A DNA stretch of 12,504 nt from Phycisphaerae bacterium (GTDB lineage: Bacteria; Planctomycetota; Phycisphaerae; UBA1845; PWPN01). Positions 1 to 6,200 of this stretch are shown in pieces; the stretch's first letter is position 1, and every line of letters begins with the position of its first letter. Under the pieces are notes generated by a model that saw only the letters and a program-made list of their open reading frames with translations, was not told where the DNA came from and did no database searches. The position numbers and the translations under genes were made by a program. The stretch lies in contig DAOOIV010000137.1 of NCBI GenBank assembly GCA_035384605.1, forward strand, positions 1 to 12,504. Direction: 5' to 3'.

Positions 1-177
1 CCAGCCTGTTCAGAAATATGAGAAGCGGTAGGATAAGTCGGAAAGGTCCGCTAGCCGTCATGGGAGTCTTCCGAAGGAAAAGTGTGTAACGACGTTAGCC
101 TCTGCCCTTTGACCTTCTCAGCCTTTGTTCTTCGCCGAGCAGCTCGAATGGTCCGCGAGCGGGGGCCCTGCGCCGCT

Positions 178-206
178 TGCGGCCGAGGATTCATTCCTCG
201 GTCGCA
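178..206. other. 12-bp hairpin
   Basis: Bases 178-189 pair with 195-206 (12 pairs, one G-U) around a 5-base loop. No T-run follows on the + strand, and on the minus strand the next bases are also GC-rich, so this is not a normal intrinsic terminator. It may be a fold in an untranslated transcript or the remains of a repeat. Only the pairing is seen; the role is unknown. Confidence 0.5.
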
Positions 207-243
207 CGCAAGAAGGGCAGGGTGGAAGCAGTTGCAGGCGGGG

Positions 244-276
244 CGGCCCCGTTCCGCACAGTATAGAGCGGGGCCG
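244..276. other. 11-bp GC-rich hairpin
   Basis: Bases 244-254 pair with 266-276 (11 pairs including one G-U) around an 11-base loop. The core is CGGCCCCG against CGGGGCCG. No T-run follows on the + strand. It lies about 40 bases after the first hairpin, so the two may be parts of one structured RNA or of the 3' end of an upstream transcript. Confidence 0.5.
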
Positions 277-365
277 GCATAGGTTTGCCGACGATGATGC
301 AAAAGCGGGGGAGCCCACGTATCCACTGTCGCTTTAATCTGCGGCCAAGTCTTTCGTGTTTTTGC

Positions 366-393
366 TTGACACAAGAGCCTTTGGTGATATGAT
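366..393 (+). promoter_or_regulatory. sigma-70-type promoter of the first PEP-CTERM gene
   Basis: TTGACA at 366-371, a 16-base spacer, then TATGAT at 388-393. The -35 lies within GCTTGACA, the same extended form found before two other PEP-CTERM genes in this window (5321-5328 and 6105-6112). The predicted start near 400 gives a leader of about 107 bases before the ATG at 507. Confidence 0.7.
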
Positions 394-506
394 CGTAGCT
401 GACAAATCAGGCAGAGAGAGAACTTGTGCGTGTTCGTGCGGATTCGCACGGGGCGCGAAGACTTCTCCATTCCAGGGCAACACGATTACGGTAAAGGAGG
501 CGAGTG

Positions 507-1262
507 ATGAGGCTTTTGACGATTGTGCAAGCCATCGTGGTCGGTGCGGTTCTGGCCGGTACCGTCCAAGCCGTCAACCTCGGGTTGGAGGGCACGTATC
601 TTGCTGCATCGGCGGAGCTCGATCAGAGAGCAGGGGCGGGAACAGGCGGGGGCACGATGCAGCCGCCGTACACGGACGACAGCGAACTGAACTTCGCCGG
701 CTCGATTGCTCCCGACTGGTACGTGGCCTATCCCAGTTGGATCGGCCCGGCCGCCGTTCACTGGCGGCTGTCGAAGGAACCGGCGGACAAGACCGAAGGC
801 GAGTGCTCGATGAAGATCATGATCGACGACGAGCAGATGAATCCGCGTGATATCTACGTGGGGACGAAGTTTCCTACTGTTGCAGGCGTTGAGTACAACG
901 TGTTCTTCGACATGAAGTTGGGCAACATGAACGGCCTGACGACGAAGCCTTTCCGAGCGCAGTATGCGGTTCGGGCCGACGGCTCACTGTCCGCCAATGA
1001 CATGAAGGCCATCGAGGACGGTCCGGGGTCCATCACCTTCCCGGCGGCGAACTTCGGGGACGGCCTGTGGCACACGTACCAGTACACCTTCACCGCGACC
1101 GGTCCTGAAGCCTCGCTGATTATCTACACGCGGGCACGTGAGGGAGCACAGGTCCAGGGCAACTTCCACCTGCTCGACAACCTCGTGGTGGTCCCAGAAC
1201 CGACATTGTCCGCGCTGCTCATGGCAGGCGGCCTGCCGGCGCTGCTGAGGCGGAGACGATGA
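507..1262 (+). CDS. PEP-CTERM surface protein, lectin-like body
   Basis: Predicted exported protein of 251 residues. Residues 1-22 form a signal peptide (Arg at 2-3 region, hydrophobic core, Ala before the cut). The body (about 23-225) is rich in beta-strand-like stretches and aromatic residues (DWYVAYPSW, WHTYQYTFTA, LLDNLVV), the style of beta-sandwich carbohydrate-binding or lectin-like domains, but I cannot name a family. The C-terminus is a textbook PEP-CTERM tag: VPEP with Pro-Glu-Pro at 230-232, a hydrophobic helix, then four arginines at the end. In known systems an exosortase cuts this tag and the protein is anchored or released at the cell surface. The ATG at 507 is chosen over the overlapping GTG at 504 because AAGGAGG at 494-500 then sits 6 bases upstream. 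It is monocistronic: a promoter lies upstream and a strong terminator 28 bases after the stop. Confidence 0.9.
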   Translation: MRLLTIVQAIVVGAVLAGTVQAVNLGLEGTYLAASAELDQRAGAGTGGGTMQPPYTDDSELNFAGSIAPDWYVAYPSWIGPAAVHWRLSKEPADKTEGECSMKIMIDDEQMNPRDIYVGTKFPTVAGVEYNVFFDMKLGNMNGLTTKPFRAQYAVRADGSLSANDMKAIEDGPGSITFPAANFGDGLWHTYQYTFTATGPEASLIIYTRAREGAQVQGNFHLLDNLVVVPEPTLSALLMAGGLPALLRRRR

Positions 1263-1289
1263 CGAACCGGACATGAGAGGCCCTCCACG

Positions 1290-1326
1290 ACCGGGACCAT
1301 CGTGCAGTTGGTCCCGGTTCTGTTTG
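1290..1326 (+). terminator. intrinsic terminator after the first PEP-CTERM gene
   Basis: ACCGGGACCA at 1290-1299 pairs perfectly with TGGTCCCGGT at 1309-1318 around a 9-base loop, followed by a T-rich tail (TCTGTTT). It lies directly after the stop at 1262 and separates this gene from the phosphatase. Confidence 0.75.
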
Positions 1327-1373
1327 CGCCGATCTCACGTTCTGCGAATGACTGCGGAGTTGCGGAGGGGGTG

Positions 1374-1382
1374 TGGTAGAAT
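1374..1382 (+). promoter_or_regulatory. possible extended -10 promoter of the phosphatase gene
   Basis: TGGTAGAAT carries TAGAAT at 1377-1382 preceded by a TG one base upstream, the extended -10 form. No good -35 lies at the usual distance. Two TGCGGAG direct repeats (1353-1359 and 1361-1367) sit where an activator or -35 contact would be. A start near 1389 would leave a leader of about 95 bases. Confidence 0.35.
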
Positions 1383-1484
1383 AGGAAGGGAGGTCTGCTC
1401 GCGATCGGGCGGCCGCCGGAGGCGTCGGAGCGCTGCGGCGGCGGTTTGGGGGCGATGGTCCGTGCAGAGCGGAGGAGCAAGCCG

Positions 1485-3425
1485 ATGAAGTCAAGGCGGG
1501 CTGAGACGTCGATCGCAGTCGCCTGCTGCGCTGCTATCCTGGTCTTGTCGCCGCCCGCCGAAGCCCGGCGCATCCTCGAAGTCGGACACCAGCCGTATCT
1601 GCAGCTCGGCGACGCCCCGCTGGCGACGACGGGGCCCGGCGTCGGCGAGAGGGACCAGATCGTTATCGTCTGGCAGACAACGGAATCCGGAATGGGCGAC
1701 GCGCCGACCGATTTTTTCGAAGTGGGATATCGTCGGGTCGGCGAACCCGGTCTCACGCCGGCGGCCCCGATCGGCACGTTGGCGACCGGTTCGGGCACGC
1801 GGGTGAATCACTGGGTTACGATCACGGGGCTCGACTACGGCGAGCAGTACGAGTATCAGGTGATCCATAAGCGGGAACCGGGCAACCCCGTGGTAGTTGC
1901 CGCCTATGCCGGTGCGTTCAGCACGCGAAAACGCCACGACGACACCGCCCCATTCAGTTTCGCGGTGACGGGCGACAATGCCCATGCCAGGCTTCCTGAA
2001 ACGGTACCGGTATTCGAAATGGTCATGGGGCGGATTGCTGCCCTGGATCCGGCATTCGTCATGCTCGTGGGTGACGGCGTCCAGGATCTCGGCGAACATC
2101 CGGAGTACGATTACCGATTCAACGAATCGCTGGTCCCGAATCAGTCGGCGTTCGTCCGCAACCACGTCGAGTACTTCTGCATGGGCAACCATGAGGCCTA
2201 CACCAACGACGGCGGGCCGGCGCTGGACAACTACCACGTGCCGTCTCCGGTTTCGGGTGTCACAAGCCCGGTGGCAGGCCCTGTGGGGGAGTCGCCCGAG
2301 AAGAACTACTCGTACGATTACGGCCTGGCGCATTTCACCATTTTCGACGCCACGGCTTGGGGCGGGCCGGGCAACTCGGACGCGCGGCAGTCGGCGATCG
2401 TGACGTGGCTGCAGGCGGATCTCAACGCGAGCAGCCAACCCTGGAAGATCGTTGTCGGTCATTATCCGCCCAAGTCGGGCGTCGGGCGCCCCGACACCGA
2501 GGGCGACATGGCGGCCGAGGTGATTCCCGTCCTCGTCCAGGCAGGGGCGGACGTCCTGCTTTGCGGGCATATTCACACCTATCAGCGGAGTTTCCCTCTG
2601 ACCGGCTATGCGGGCGGCGACGTCACGTACCTTACCGACCAAAGCCCGCTTTTCGTCAATCGGGATCTGTATATCAAGGGCGACCATGTGATTGAGATCG
2701 TTGTCGCGCCGGGCGGGATGCCCTTTGATGGGAACGTTCCGAACCGGCTTCCGGGCTGGCTGGCCAGGGCGTTTGGGGAAAACAACGGAGGGCGGGCCGG
2801 GCCGATGCTGGTCGAGGTCGACCAGCGGTTTCTGAAGCTCCGGTACGTCGCGGCGGATAACGGCGAGGTCATGGACGAGGTCGTGATCCACGTGCCGGCG
2901 CCCGTGATCACTCTCAGCCACACCGTTTTCAATCGCACGATCTTCCTTGGTGAGGACCTGCCCAAGGATACGTTCACGATCCGAAACGGGGGCATCGGTA
3001 CGCTGAACTACACGATCGAGGATGACGCTTTCTGGCTGAGCCAGTCGCCCACAACGGGCGATTCGACGGGGGAGCCGGACCCGATCGACATCAGCTACGA
3101 TGAGGTGTCCGGGCTGGAGGTGGGGCAGTATACGGCGGTGATTACCGTCTCTGACGAGGAGGCTGCCAACAACCCACAGACGATCCTGGTCAACCTGACA
3201 GTGAGAACCGTCTCACCTGATTTCGACTACGACGGCGACGTCGACCAGGAGGACTTCGGGCACCTGCAAGCCTGCCTGACCGGGACAGGCGCGACACAGA
3301 CGGAACCCAGGTGCCAGAATGCGGACGTGAACAACGACGAAGTCATCGACGGCATTGACATCTCGATACTTCGTGGTTGCCTCAGCGGGCCAGGGGTGCG
3401 TGCCGACCCGAACTGTGCCGATTGA
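1485..3425 (+). CDS. secreted metallophosphoesterase (purple acid phosphatase fold) with dockerin-like C-terminus
   Basis: Predicted exported phosphoesterase of 646 residues. Order: signal peptide (1-27, ending PPAEA); fibronectin-like N-terminal domain as in purple acid phosphatases (about 30-145); calcineurin-like catalytic domain (about 155-460); an Ig/BACON-like beta domain (about 470-573); a dockerin-like pair of calcium loops (about 579-640, acidic residues at D581/D583/D585/D587 and D614/N616/D618/D622). Metal ligands are visible: D164 (GDN), D197 (GDG), N235-H236-E237 (GNHE), H326 (GHYPP), H362 and H364 (CGHIHTYQ). The tyrosine that binds Fe(III) in true purple enzymes (GDxxY) is Gln200 here, so the metal centre probably differs. 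The likely substrate is an extracellular phosphate mono- or diester. The ATG at 1485 has GGAGGAG 7 bases upstream and starts directly with the signal peptide; upstream ATGs at 1446 and 1455 do not. Dockerin-like ends are common in planctomycete secreted proteins and need not mean a cellulosome. Confidence 0.92.
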   Translation: MKSRRAETSIAVACCAAILVLSPPAEARRILEVGHQPYLQLGDAPLATTGPGVGERDQIVIVWQTTESGMGDAPTDFFEVGYRRVGEPGLTPAAPIGTLATGSGTRVNHWVTITGLDYGEQYEYQVIHKREPGNPVVVAAYAGAFSTRKRHDDTAPFSFAVTGDNAHARLPETVPVFEMVMGRIAALDPAFVMLVGDGVQDLGEHPEYDYRFNESLVPNQSAFVRNHVEYFCMGNHEAYTNDGGPALDNYHVPSPVSGVTSPVAGPVGESPEKNYSYDYGLAHFTIFDATAWGGPGNSDARQSAIVTWLQADLNASSQPWKIVVGHYPPKSGVGRPDTEGDMAAEVIPVLVQAGADVLLCGHIHTYQRSFPLTGYAGGDVTYLTDQSPLFVNRDLYIKGDHVIEIVVAPGGMPFDGNVPNRLPGWLARAFGENNGGRAGPMLVEVDQRFLKLRYVAADNGEVMDEVVIHVPAPVITLSHTVFNRTIFLGEDLPKDTFTIRNGGIGTLNYTIEDDAFWLSQSPTTGDSTGEPDPIDISYDEVSGLEVGQYTAVITVSDEEAANNPQTILVNLTVRTVSPDFDYDGDVDQEDFGHLQACLTGTGATQTEPRCQNADVNNDEVIDGIDISILRGCLSGPGVRADPNCAD

Positions 3426-3645
3426 AGGAGAGGCCTGGCTGTCAGCTCTCCGTCTCTCAGAAAAGCAGAACGTAATCAGCTTGAATCCTGCTTTGACATC
3501 GAAGATGGACAAGACACCGTCCATTTGTGGTTCCATGTTCACGGTTCTTCATTCCCCGCGTTGCGGTGTAGAACGGTGGGATGTATTCTCTCGAAAGGTG
3601 TTCAACTGGAGCTGTTGGAACAATCGTACATCTGGGGCCGGTGAA
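3426..3645. other. intergenic region between phosphatase and glycoside hydrolase
   Basis: This holds no gene of its own. The hydrolase frame stays open through here back to 3355, but the translated sequence has no protein character. Weak structures are seen: a 7-bp inverted repeat AAAGCAG/CTGCTTT (3462-3468 with 3488-3494, 19-base loop) and a 6-bp one ATGGAC/GTCCAT (3505-3510 with 3519-3524). Neither is a convincing terminator. A TTGACA at 3493-3498 has no matching -10. Confidence 0.5.
3561..3589 (+). promoter_or_regulatory. weak candidate promoter of the glycoside hydrolase gene
   Basis: TTGCGG at 3561-3566, a 17-base spacer and TATTCT at 3584-3589. Spacing is ideal but both boxes are imperfect. 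It would start transcription near 3596, about 50 bases before the chosen ATG. Confidence 0.28.
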
Positions 3646-4851
3646 ATGGCGCGGCGAGCAATGAGGTTGGCGGTGGCGGCGGCTATGGTGTCGGCGGTCT
3701 GCGCGTCGATATCGCGGGCAGAGAAGCCTTATGCAGCACCGATCTGTCCGCACATATTGGGCTGGCCGGATGACGTGAAGAAATGGGCGGAAGGTGCCCC
3801 CTGGATCAAGGCGCTCGACATTACGAGTTGCGCGATTGCCAAGGAGCGCGGCGCTCGGGTCTTCTATCGGGTGTGGGACCACGCCTCCGGGCCGGACGGT
3901 GACCCGAAGATCGGCGGAAAGAAGTTCGGCCAAGAGATCCTCGACCGCCTGAAGCACCTGCCGAAGGAGAAGTGGCCCGACGCCATCGGTTTCCAGAATG
4001 AGTTCAACGACGTCGGCCCGGAAACAGCCAGGTGCTTCATCGACATGTACGACACCCTGCGCAAGGGCGGTTACGAGGGGCTGATCGTTTTCGGTTCCTA
4101 CGGGCCGGGAGGTCCGACGGACTCCAAGGAGTGGGAGCGACCTCACGTCAAGGAGGCCTGCCTGAAGGCCGACGCGATCGAGACGCACGAGTACTGGGAC
4201 CTGACGGTCAAGCACTACGACACGTGGCTGGCCCACCGCCATGTCCGGGCGATGAACGACTACCCCTGGTTGCGGAGCAAGCCGTGGTTCATCGGCGAGT
4301 TTGGCAGCGACGGGGTGAACAAGGGCGAGGACCCGCAGAAACGAAGTGGCTGGCGCGACCGCGAAAAGCTGACAGCGGACGAGTACATCAAGCAGATCGA
4401 GATCTATCGGTACGGCGACCCGAAGAACGAAGTGGTCGCCGCGGCCGAGAACGTGATGGCCGTCTTCCTGTTCCAGCAGGGCGCCCCGCCGCACATGTGG
4501 CAAGGGTGGGAGACGCGCGGCACGAAGGTGATGGACTACATGAAATCGACCTGGAAGCCGACCCACGCGTTCATCACCGGGAAGGTTACCGATTCGAGCG
4601 GGAAACCGGTAGCAGACGTTCAAGTTGCGATCTCTCCATCAGACAAGAAGGCGACCACCGATACCAAGGGGGTCTACTGGTACTTCGCGGTCAAACCCGG
4701 CGAATACACGTTGAAAGCAACGAAGCCCGGCCTCAAGGCGGCGTCCGTGAAGCTGTCGCTCAAGCCGGGCGATATTCTCGAGGCCAACCTGGCCCTGAAG
4801 TCCCCGGTGCGCGATCCGGCCAAGAAGAACGGTAGTACCCGAACGGAATAA
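3646..4851 (+). CDS. secreted clan GH-A-like glycoside hydrolase with carboxypeptidase-regulatory-like domain
   Basis: Predicted exported polysaccharide- or glycoside-cleaving enzyme of 401 residues. Residues 1-25 form a signal peptide ending SRA. The (beta/alpha)8-like catalytic part (about 30-300) has the two hallmarks of clan GH-A retaining hydrolases: an Asn-Glu pair (N118-E119 in GFQNEFND, expected acid/base) and a later glutamate in IGEFGS (E218, expected nucleophile), 99 residues apart. HEYWD between them is typical of the same fold. Residues about 309-386 form a carboxypeptidase-regulatory-like beta-sandwich (ITGKVTDSSGKPVADVQV, then PGEYTLKATKPG). I cannot assign a GH family or substrate. 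The start is uncertain: 3646 has only GGGG 7 bases upstream, and an ATG at 3661 would also keep a signal peptide. The frame is open further upstream, but that part is non-coding in character and overlaps the phosphatase gene. Confidence 0.82.
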   Translation: MARRAMRLAVAAAMVSAVCASISRAEKPYAAPICPHILGWPDDVKKWAEGAPWIKALDITSCAIAKERGARVFYRVWDHASGPDGDPKIGGKKFGQEILDRLKHLPKEKWPDAIGFQNEFNDVGPETARCFIDMYDTLRKGGYEGLIVFGSYGPGGPTDSKEWERPHVKEACLKADAIETHEYWDLTVKHYDTWLAHRHVRAMNDYPWLRSKPWFIGEFGSDGVNKGEDPQKRSGWRDREKLTADEYIKQIEIYRYGDPKNEVVAAAENVMAVFLFQQGAPPHMWQGWETRGTKVMDYMKSTWKPTHAFITGKVTDSSGKPVADVQVAISPSDKKATTDTKGVYWYFAVKPGEYTLKATKPGLKAASVKLSLKPGDILEANLALKSPVRDPAKKNGSTRTE

Positions 4852-5033
4852 GGCCGGCCAGCCCTTGACTCACCGGCCGGCCGGTGGCCGGGTGCGTCCC
4901 GCACGGTCGCCCGAGCGACCTCCGGTGTGTCAAGGGCCAGCCCTGGACACACGGGGCGGGCGGTGCCCGTGGGCCGAAGGCCGGACGCATCGCGTCCCCC
5001 GCGCGTCAAGGGCCAGCCGTTCAAGCTGGCTTT
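4852..5033. repeat. tandem array of GC-rich hairpins
   Basis: About 180 bases after the hydrolase stop are almost entirely self-complementary in consecutive units. GGCCGGCC occurs at 4852-4859. A 16-base perfect palindrome is at 4871-4886. Stem-loops follow at 4892-4904 (GTGCG/CGCAC, 3-base loop), 4905-4920 (GGTCGC/GCGACC, tetraloop CCGA), 4925-4952 (GTGTGTC/GACACAC with an inner GGG/CCC), 4958-4968 (GGGC/GCCC), 4972-4982 (GGCC/GGCC), 4983-4997 (GGACGC/GCGTCC, loop ATC) and 5012-5030 (GCCAGC/GCTGGC, 7-base loop, then TTT). A 14-base direct repeat GTCAAGGGCCAGCC lies at 4929-4942 and 5005-5018, and a 12/14 inverted copy at 4856-4869. It may be a transcript 3' end, a structured RNA or a decayed intergenic repeat family. 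Confidence 0.6.
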
Positions 5034-5079
5034 CGAATGGGTTTGCATGCATGGCATGCTCCTTTCTGCGATGCGCATG

Positions 5080-5126
5080 AAAAAAAGGCCACACCCGTCT
5101 GCATCGCTTGGGGTGGTGTGTGGCCT
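5080..5126 (-). terminator. intrinsic terminator acting on the minus strand
   Basis: AGGCCACAC at 5086-5094 pairs perfectly with GTGTGGCCT at 5118-5126; more G-C and G-U pairs are possible inside. On the minus strand the stem is followed by seven Ts (complement of the A-run 5080-5086), the classic intrinsic form. On the + strand only GTATT follows, so it is weaker in that direction. No minus-strand gene is visible upstream of it (right of 5126). It may end an unrecognised small RNA or insulate against antisense transcription. Confidence 0.6.
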
Positions 5127-5322
5127 GTATTGGACGCGAATAGCAGCAGCCTTGTAGGTGAAACCTTATCAAAGGCGGCGTAGCGAACATCAATTTGCAG
5201 AGTTGGCTGACAGTGCAACGCCAGACGCATGAGCTTGGACCGGTTCGGTATTGACCGTCCCGAGCAGAACCAGCCAAAGTCTTGCCTATGACGGCAACAC
5301 ACAGCATCAGGCTGACAACTGC
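5127..5322. other. non-coding stretch before the PEP-CTERM block
   Basis: I see no gene here. Open frames on either strand have no ribosome-binding site and no protein character. If the minus-strand terminator to its left is used, the transcript it ends must start in or beyond this stretch, but I found no convincing minus-strand promoter. The only other structure is an imperfect inverted repeat around 5238-5261 (GGACCGGT against ACCGTCC, one bulge). Confidence 0.45.
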
Positions 5323-5352
5323 TTGACATCTGGGACAGTCTGGAATTATCAT
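5323..5352 (+). promoter_or_regulatory. sigma-70-type promoter of the tandem PEP-CTERM block
   Basis: TTGACA at 5323-5328, an 18-base spacer, then TATCAT at 5347-5352. The -35 is again within GCTTGACA. The predicted start near 5359 gives a leader of about 74 bases to the ATG at 5433. This makes the in-frame ATG at 5361 an unlikely start, as it would sit at the very 5' end of the RNA. Confidence 0.65.
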
Positions 5353-5432
5353 CCGATCCTATGAAGCAGGATGTCATTCTCGGCGCTAATGATGGTGCGG
5401 ATGGATCGCGTGATTCTGCAGGAGGTGAAGTC

Positions 5433-6056
5433 ATGATTGCTCGTTCCTTGATTTGTGCCATGGCCGTTGCGTCCATGGCATTGAACACTGCAAATGCGGC
5501 GCCGATTCTCCTGGCATCACATTCTTCAGATGTGGCGGGAGGAGGAGCGCCAGAGAGTGAACCGCAGGTCGAGTTCATTCTCCAACTACCCGGTTCGCTC
5601 GAAGACAAGTACGGTCTAGGCGTTGGGGCCTTCTGGGAGGCGCCAGGCCAACTGGACTTTACCAATGCCGGCGATCCTGGCTTTGCGATCTTCGCTTTGT
5701 CGGCAACAAATGGAATCGCGGAGGAGTTCCGGTTTTGGGATCTGTTCCCCTCTGGAGGCGGCCACATTAGCCCGCCTGCTCCGGAGTCACTGTTGTTCGG
5801 CGTCTCACCAGACCTCTTCGGCTACGAGCTTACACAAGTGCGGCTCATCGTGGAGAATCTCGTCTTCCAGCCATGGACACCTGACCCGCTGAACAACCCG
5901 GATCTTCAGGGATTCACGTATTCTGCGGAGATCACCTACGAGTTTTACGGCCTGCCGGTTCCCGAGCCCTCTTCATTGGCTGTGCTTGCGGTTCCGGCCG
6001 TGATCGCTGTTATCGTGGATAATTGCAGGTGTTCTCGAAGGCAATGCTCCACATAG
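5433..6056 (+). CDS. PEP-CTERM protein, tandem family member 1
   Basis: Predicted exported protein of 207 residues, function unknown. A signal peptide (about 1-23, ending NANAA) is followed by PILLAS, which recurs at the same place in the next two genes. The body shares with its neighbours a DFT..GDPGF..F.LS.TNG segment, a Gly-rich loop (SGGG) and PES.LFG.SPDL.GY....V.L.VE.L. The C-terminus is a PEP-CTERM tag, Pro-Glu-Pro at 177-179, a hydrophobic helix, then an unusual Cys/Arg tail of about 12 residues. The ATG at 5433 is chosen because AGGAGGTG at 5420-5427 is 5 bases upstream and the signal peptide begins there; an earlier in-frame ATG at 5361 adds a stretch with no signal-peptide character. 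It is transcribed from the promoter at 5323-5352. No known family is recognised beyond the sorting tag. Confidence 0.85.
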   Translation: MIARSLICAMAVASMALNTANAAPILLASHSSDVAGGGAPESEPQVEFILQLPGSLEDKYGLGVGAFWEAPGQLDFTNAGDPGFAIFALSATNGIAEEFRFWDLFPSGGGHISPPAPESLLFGVSPDLFGYELTQVRLIVENLVFQPWTPDPLNNPDLQGFTYSAEITYEFYGLPVPEPSSLAVLAVPAVIAVIVDNCRCSRRQCST

Positions 6057-6106
6057 ACTCCGGGGACCGCGCCTGCAGCATTCCACAACGTGTTGATGTC
6101 GAGTGC

Positions 6107-6136
6107 TTGACATGCCCATCTGCGAGAAGCTACGAT
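6107..6136 (+). promoter_or_regulatory. sigma-70-type promoter of the second tandem PEP-CTERM gene
   Basis: TTGACA at 6107-6112, an 18-base spacer, then TACGAT at 6131-6136. It is the third GCTTGACA-type -35 in front of a PEP-CTERM gene in this window. The predicted start near 6143 gives a leader of about 58 bases to the ATG at 6201. The rest of the gap 6057-6200 holds no gene and no clear terminator. Confidence 0.6.
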
Positions 6137-6200
6137 GTGACAGTGTCGCTAAGCACCTAACAACGTATGCGGTGTCTGCAATCATACAGGGAGGTGAGTC

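Larger units (their letters stand above)
1..365. other. non-coding upstream region with strong hairpins
   Basis: I see no convincing gene here. The open frames on both strands lack a ribosome-binding site and give protein sequences rich in Arg, Cys and Pro without any family signature. All three forward frames entering from the left edge stop within the first 90 bases, so at most the last few codons of an upstream gene are present. Two stable hairpins occupy the middle and are listed separately. The region ends at the promoter of the first PEP-CTERM gene. I found no tRNA or riboswitch signature. Confidence 0.6.

Noticed and set aside
51..470. Minus-strand open frame of 139 codons
   Set aside because: No ribosome-binding site, no recognisable motif, residue mix rich in Arg/Cys/Pro, and it overlaps the promoter and hairpins of the left region.
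1491..2921. Long minus-strand frame of 476 codons
   Set aside because: It lies opposite the phosphatase gene, whose catalytic motifs are certain. High GC with strong third-position bias creates such shadow frames.
3493..3498. TTGACA as a promoter for the hydrolase
   Set aside because: No -10-like sequence at 15-19 bases downstream.
3355..3645. Upstream extension of the glycoside hydrolase frame
   Set aside because: It overlaps the phosphatase end and has no protein character, while a signal peptide begins at 3646.
3457..4623. Minus-strand frame of 388 codons
   Set aside because: Shadow of the glycoside hydrolase gene; no signal, motif or start site supports it.
5021..5767. Minus-strand frame of 248 codons near the orphan terminator
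   Set aside because: It runs through the terminator hairpin and lies opposite the PEP-CTERM gene; no ribosome-binding site or motif was seen.
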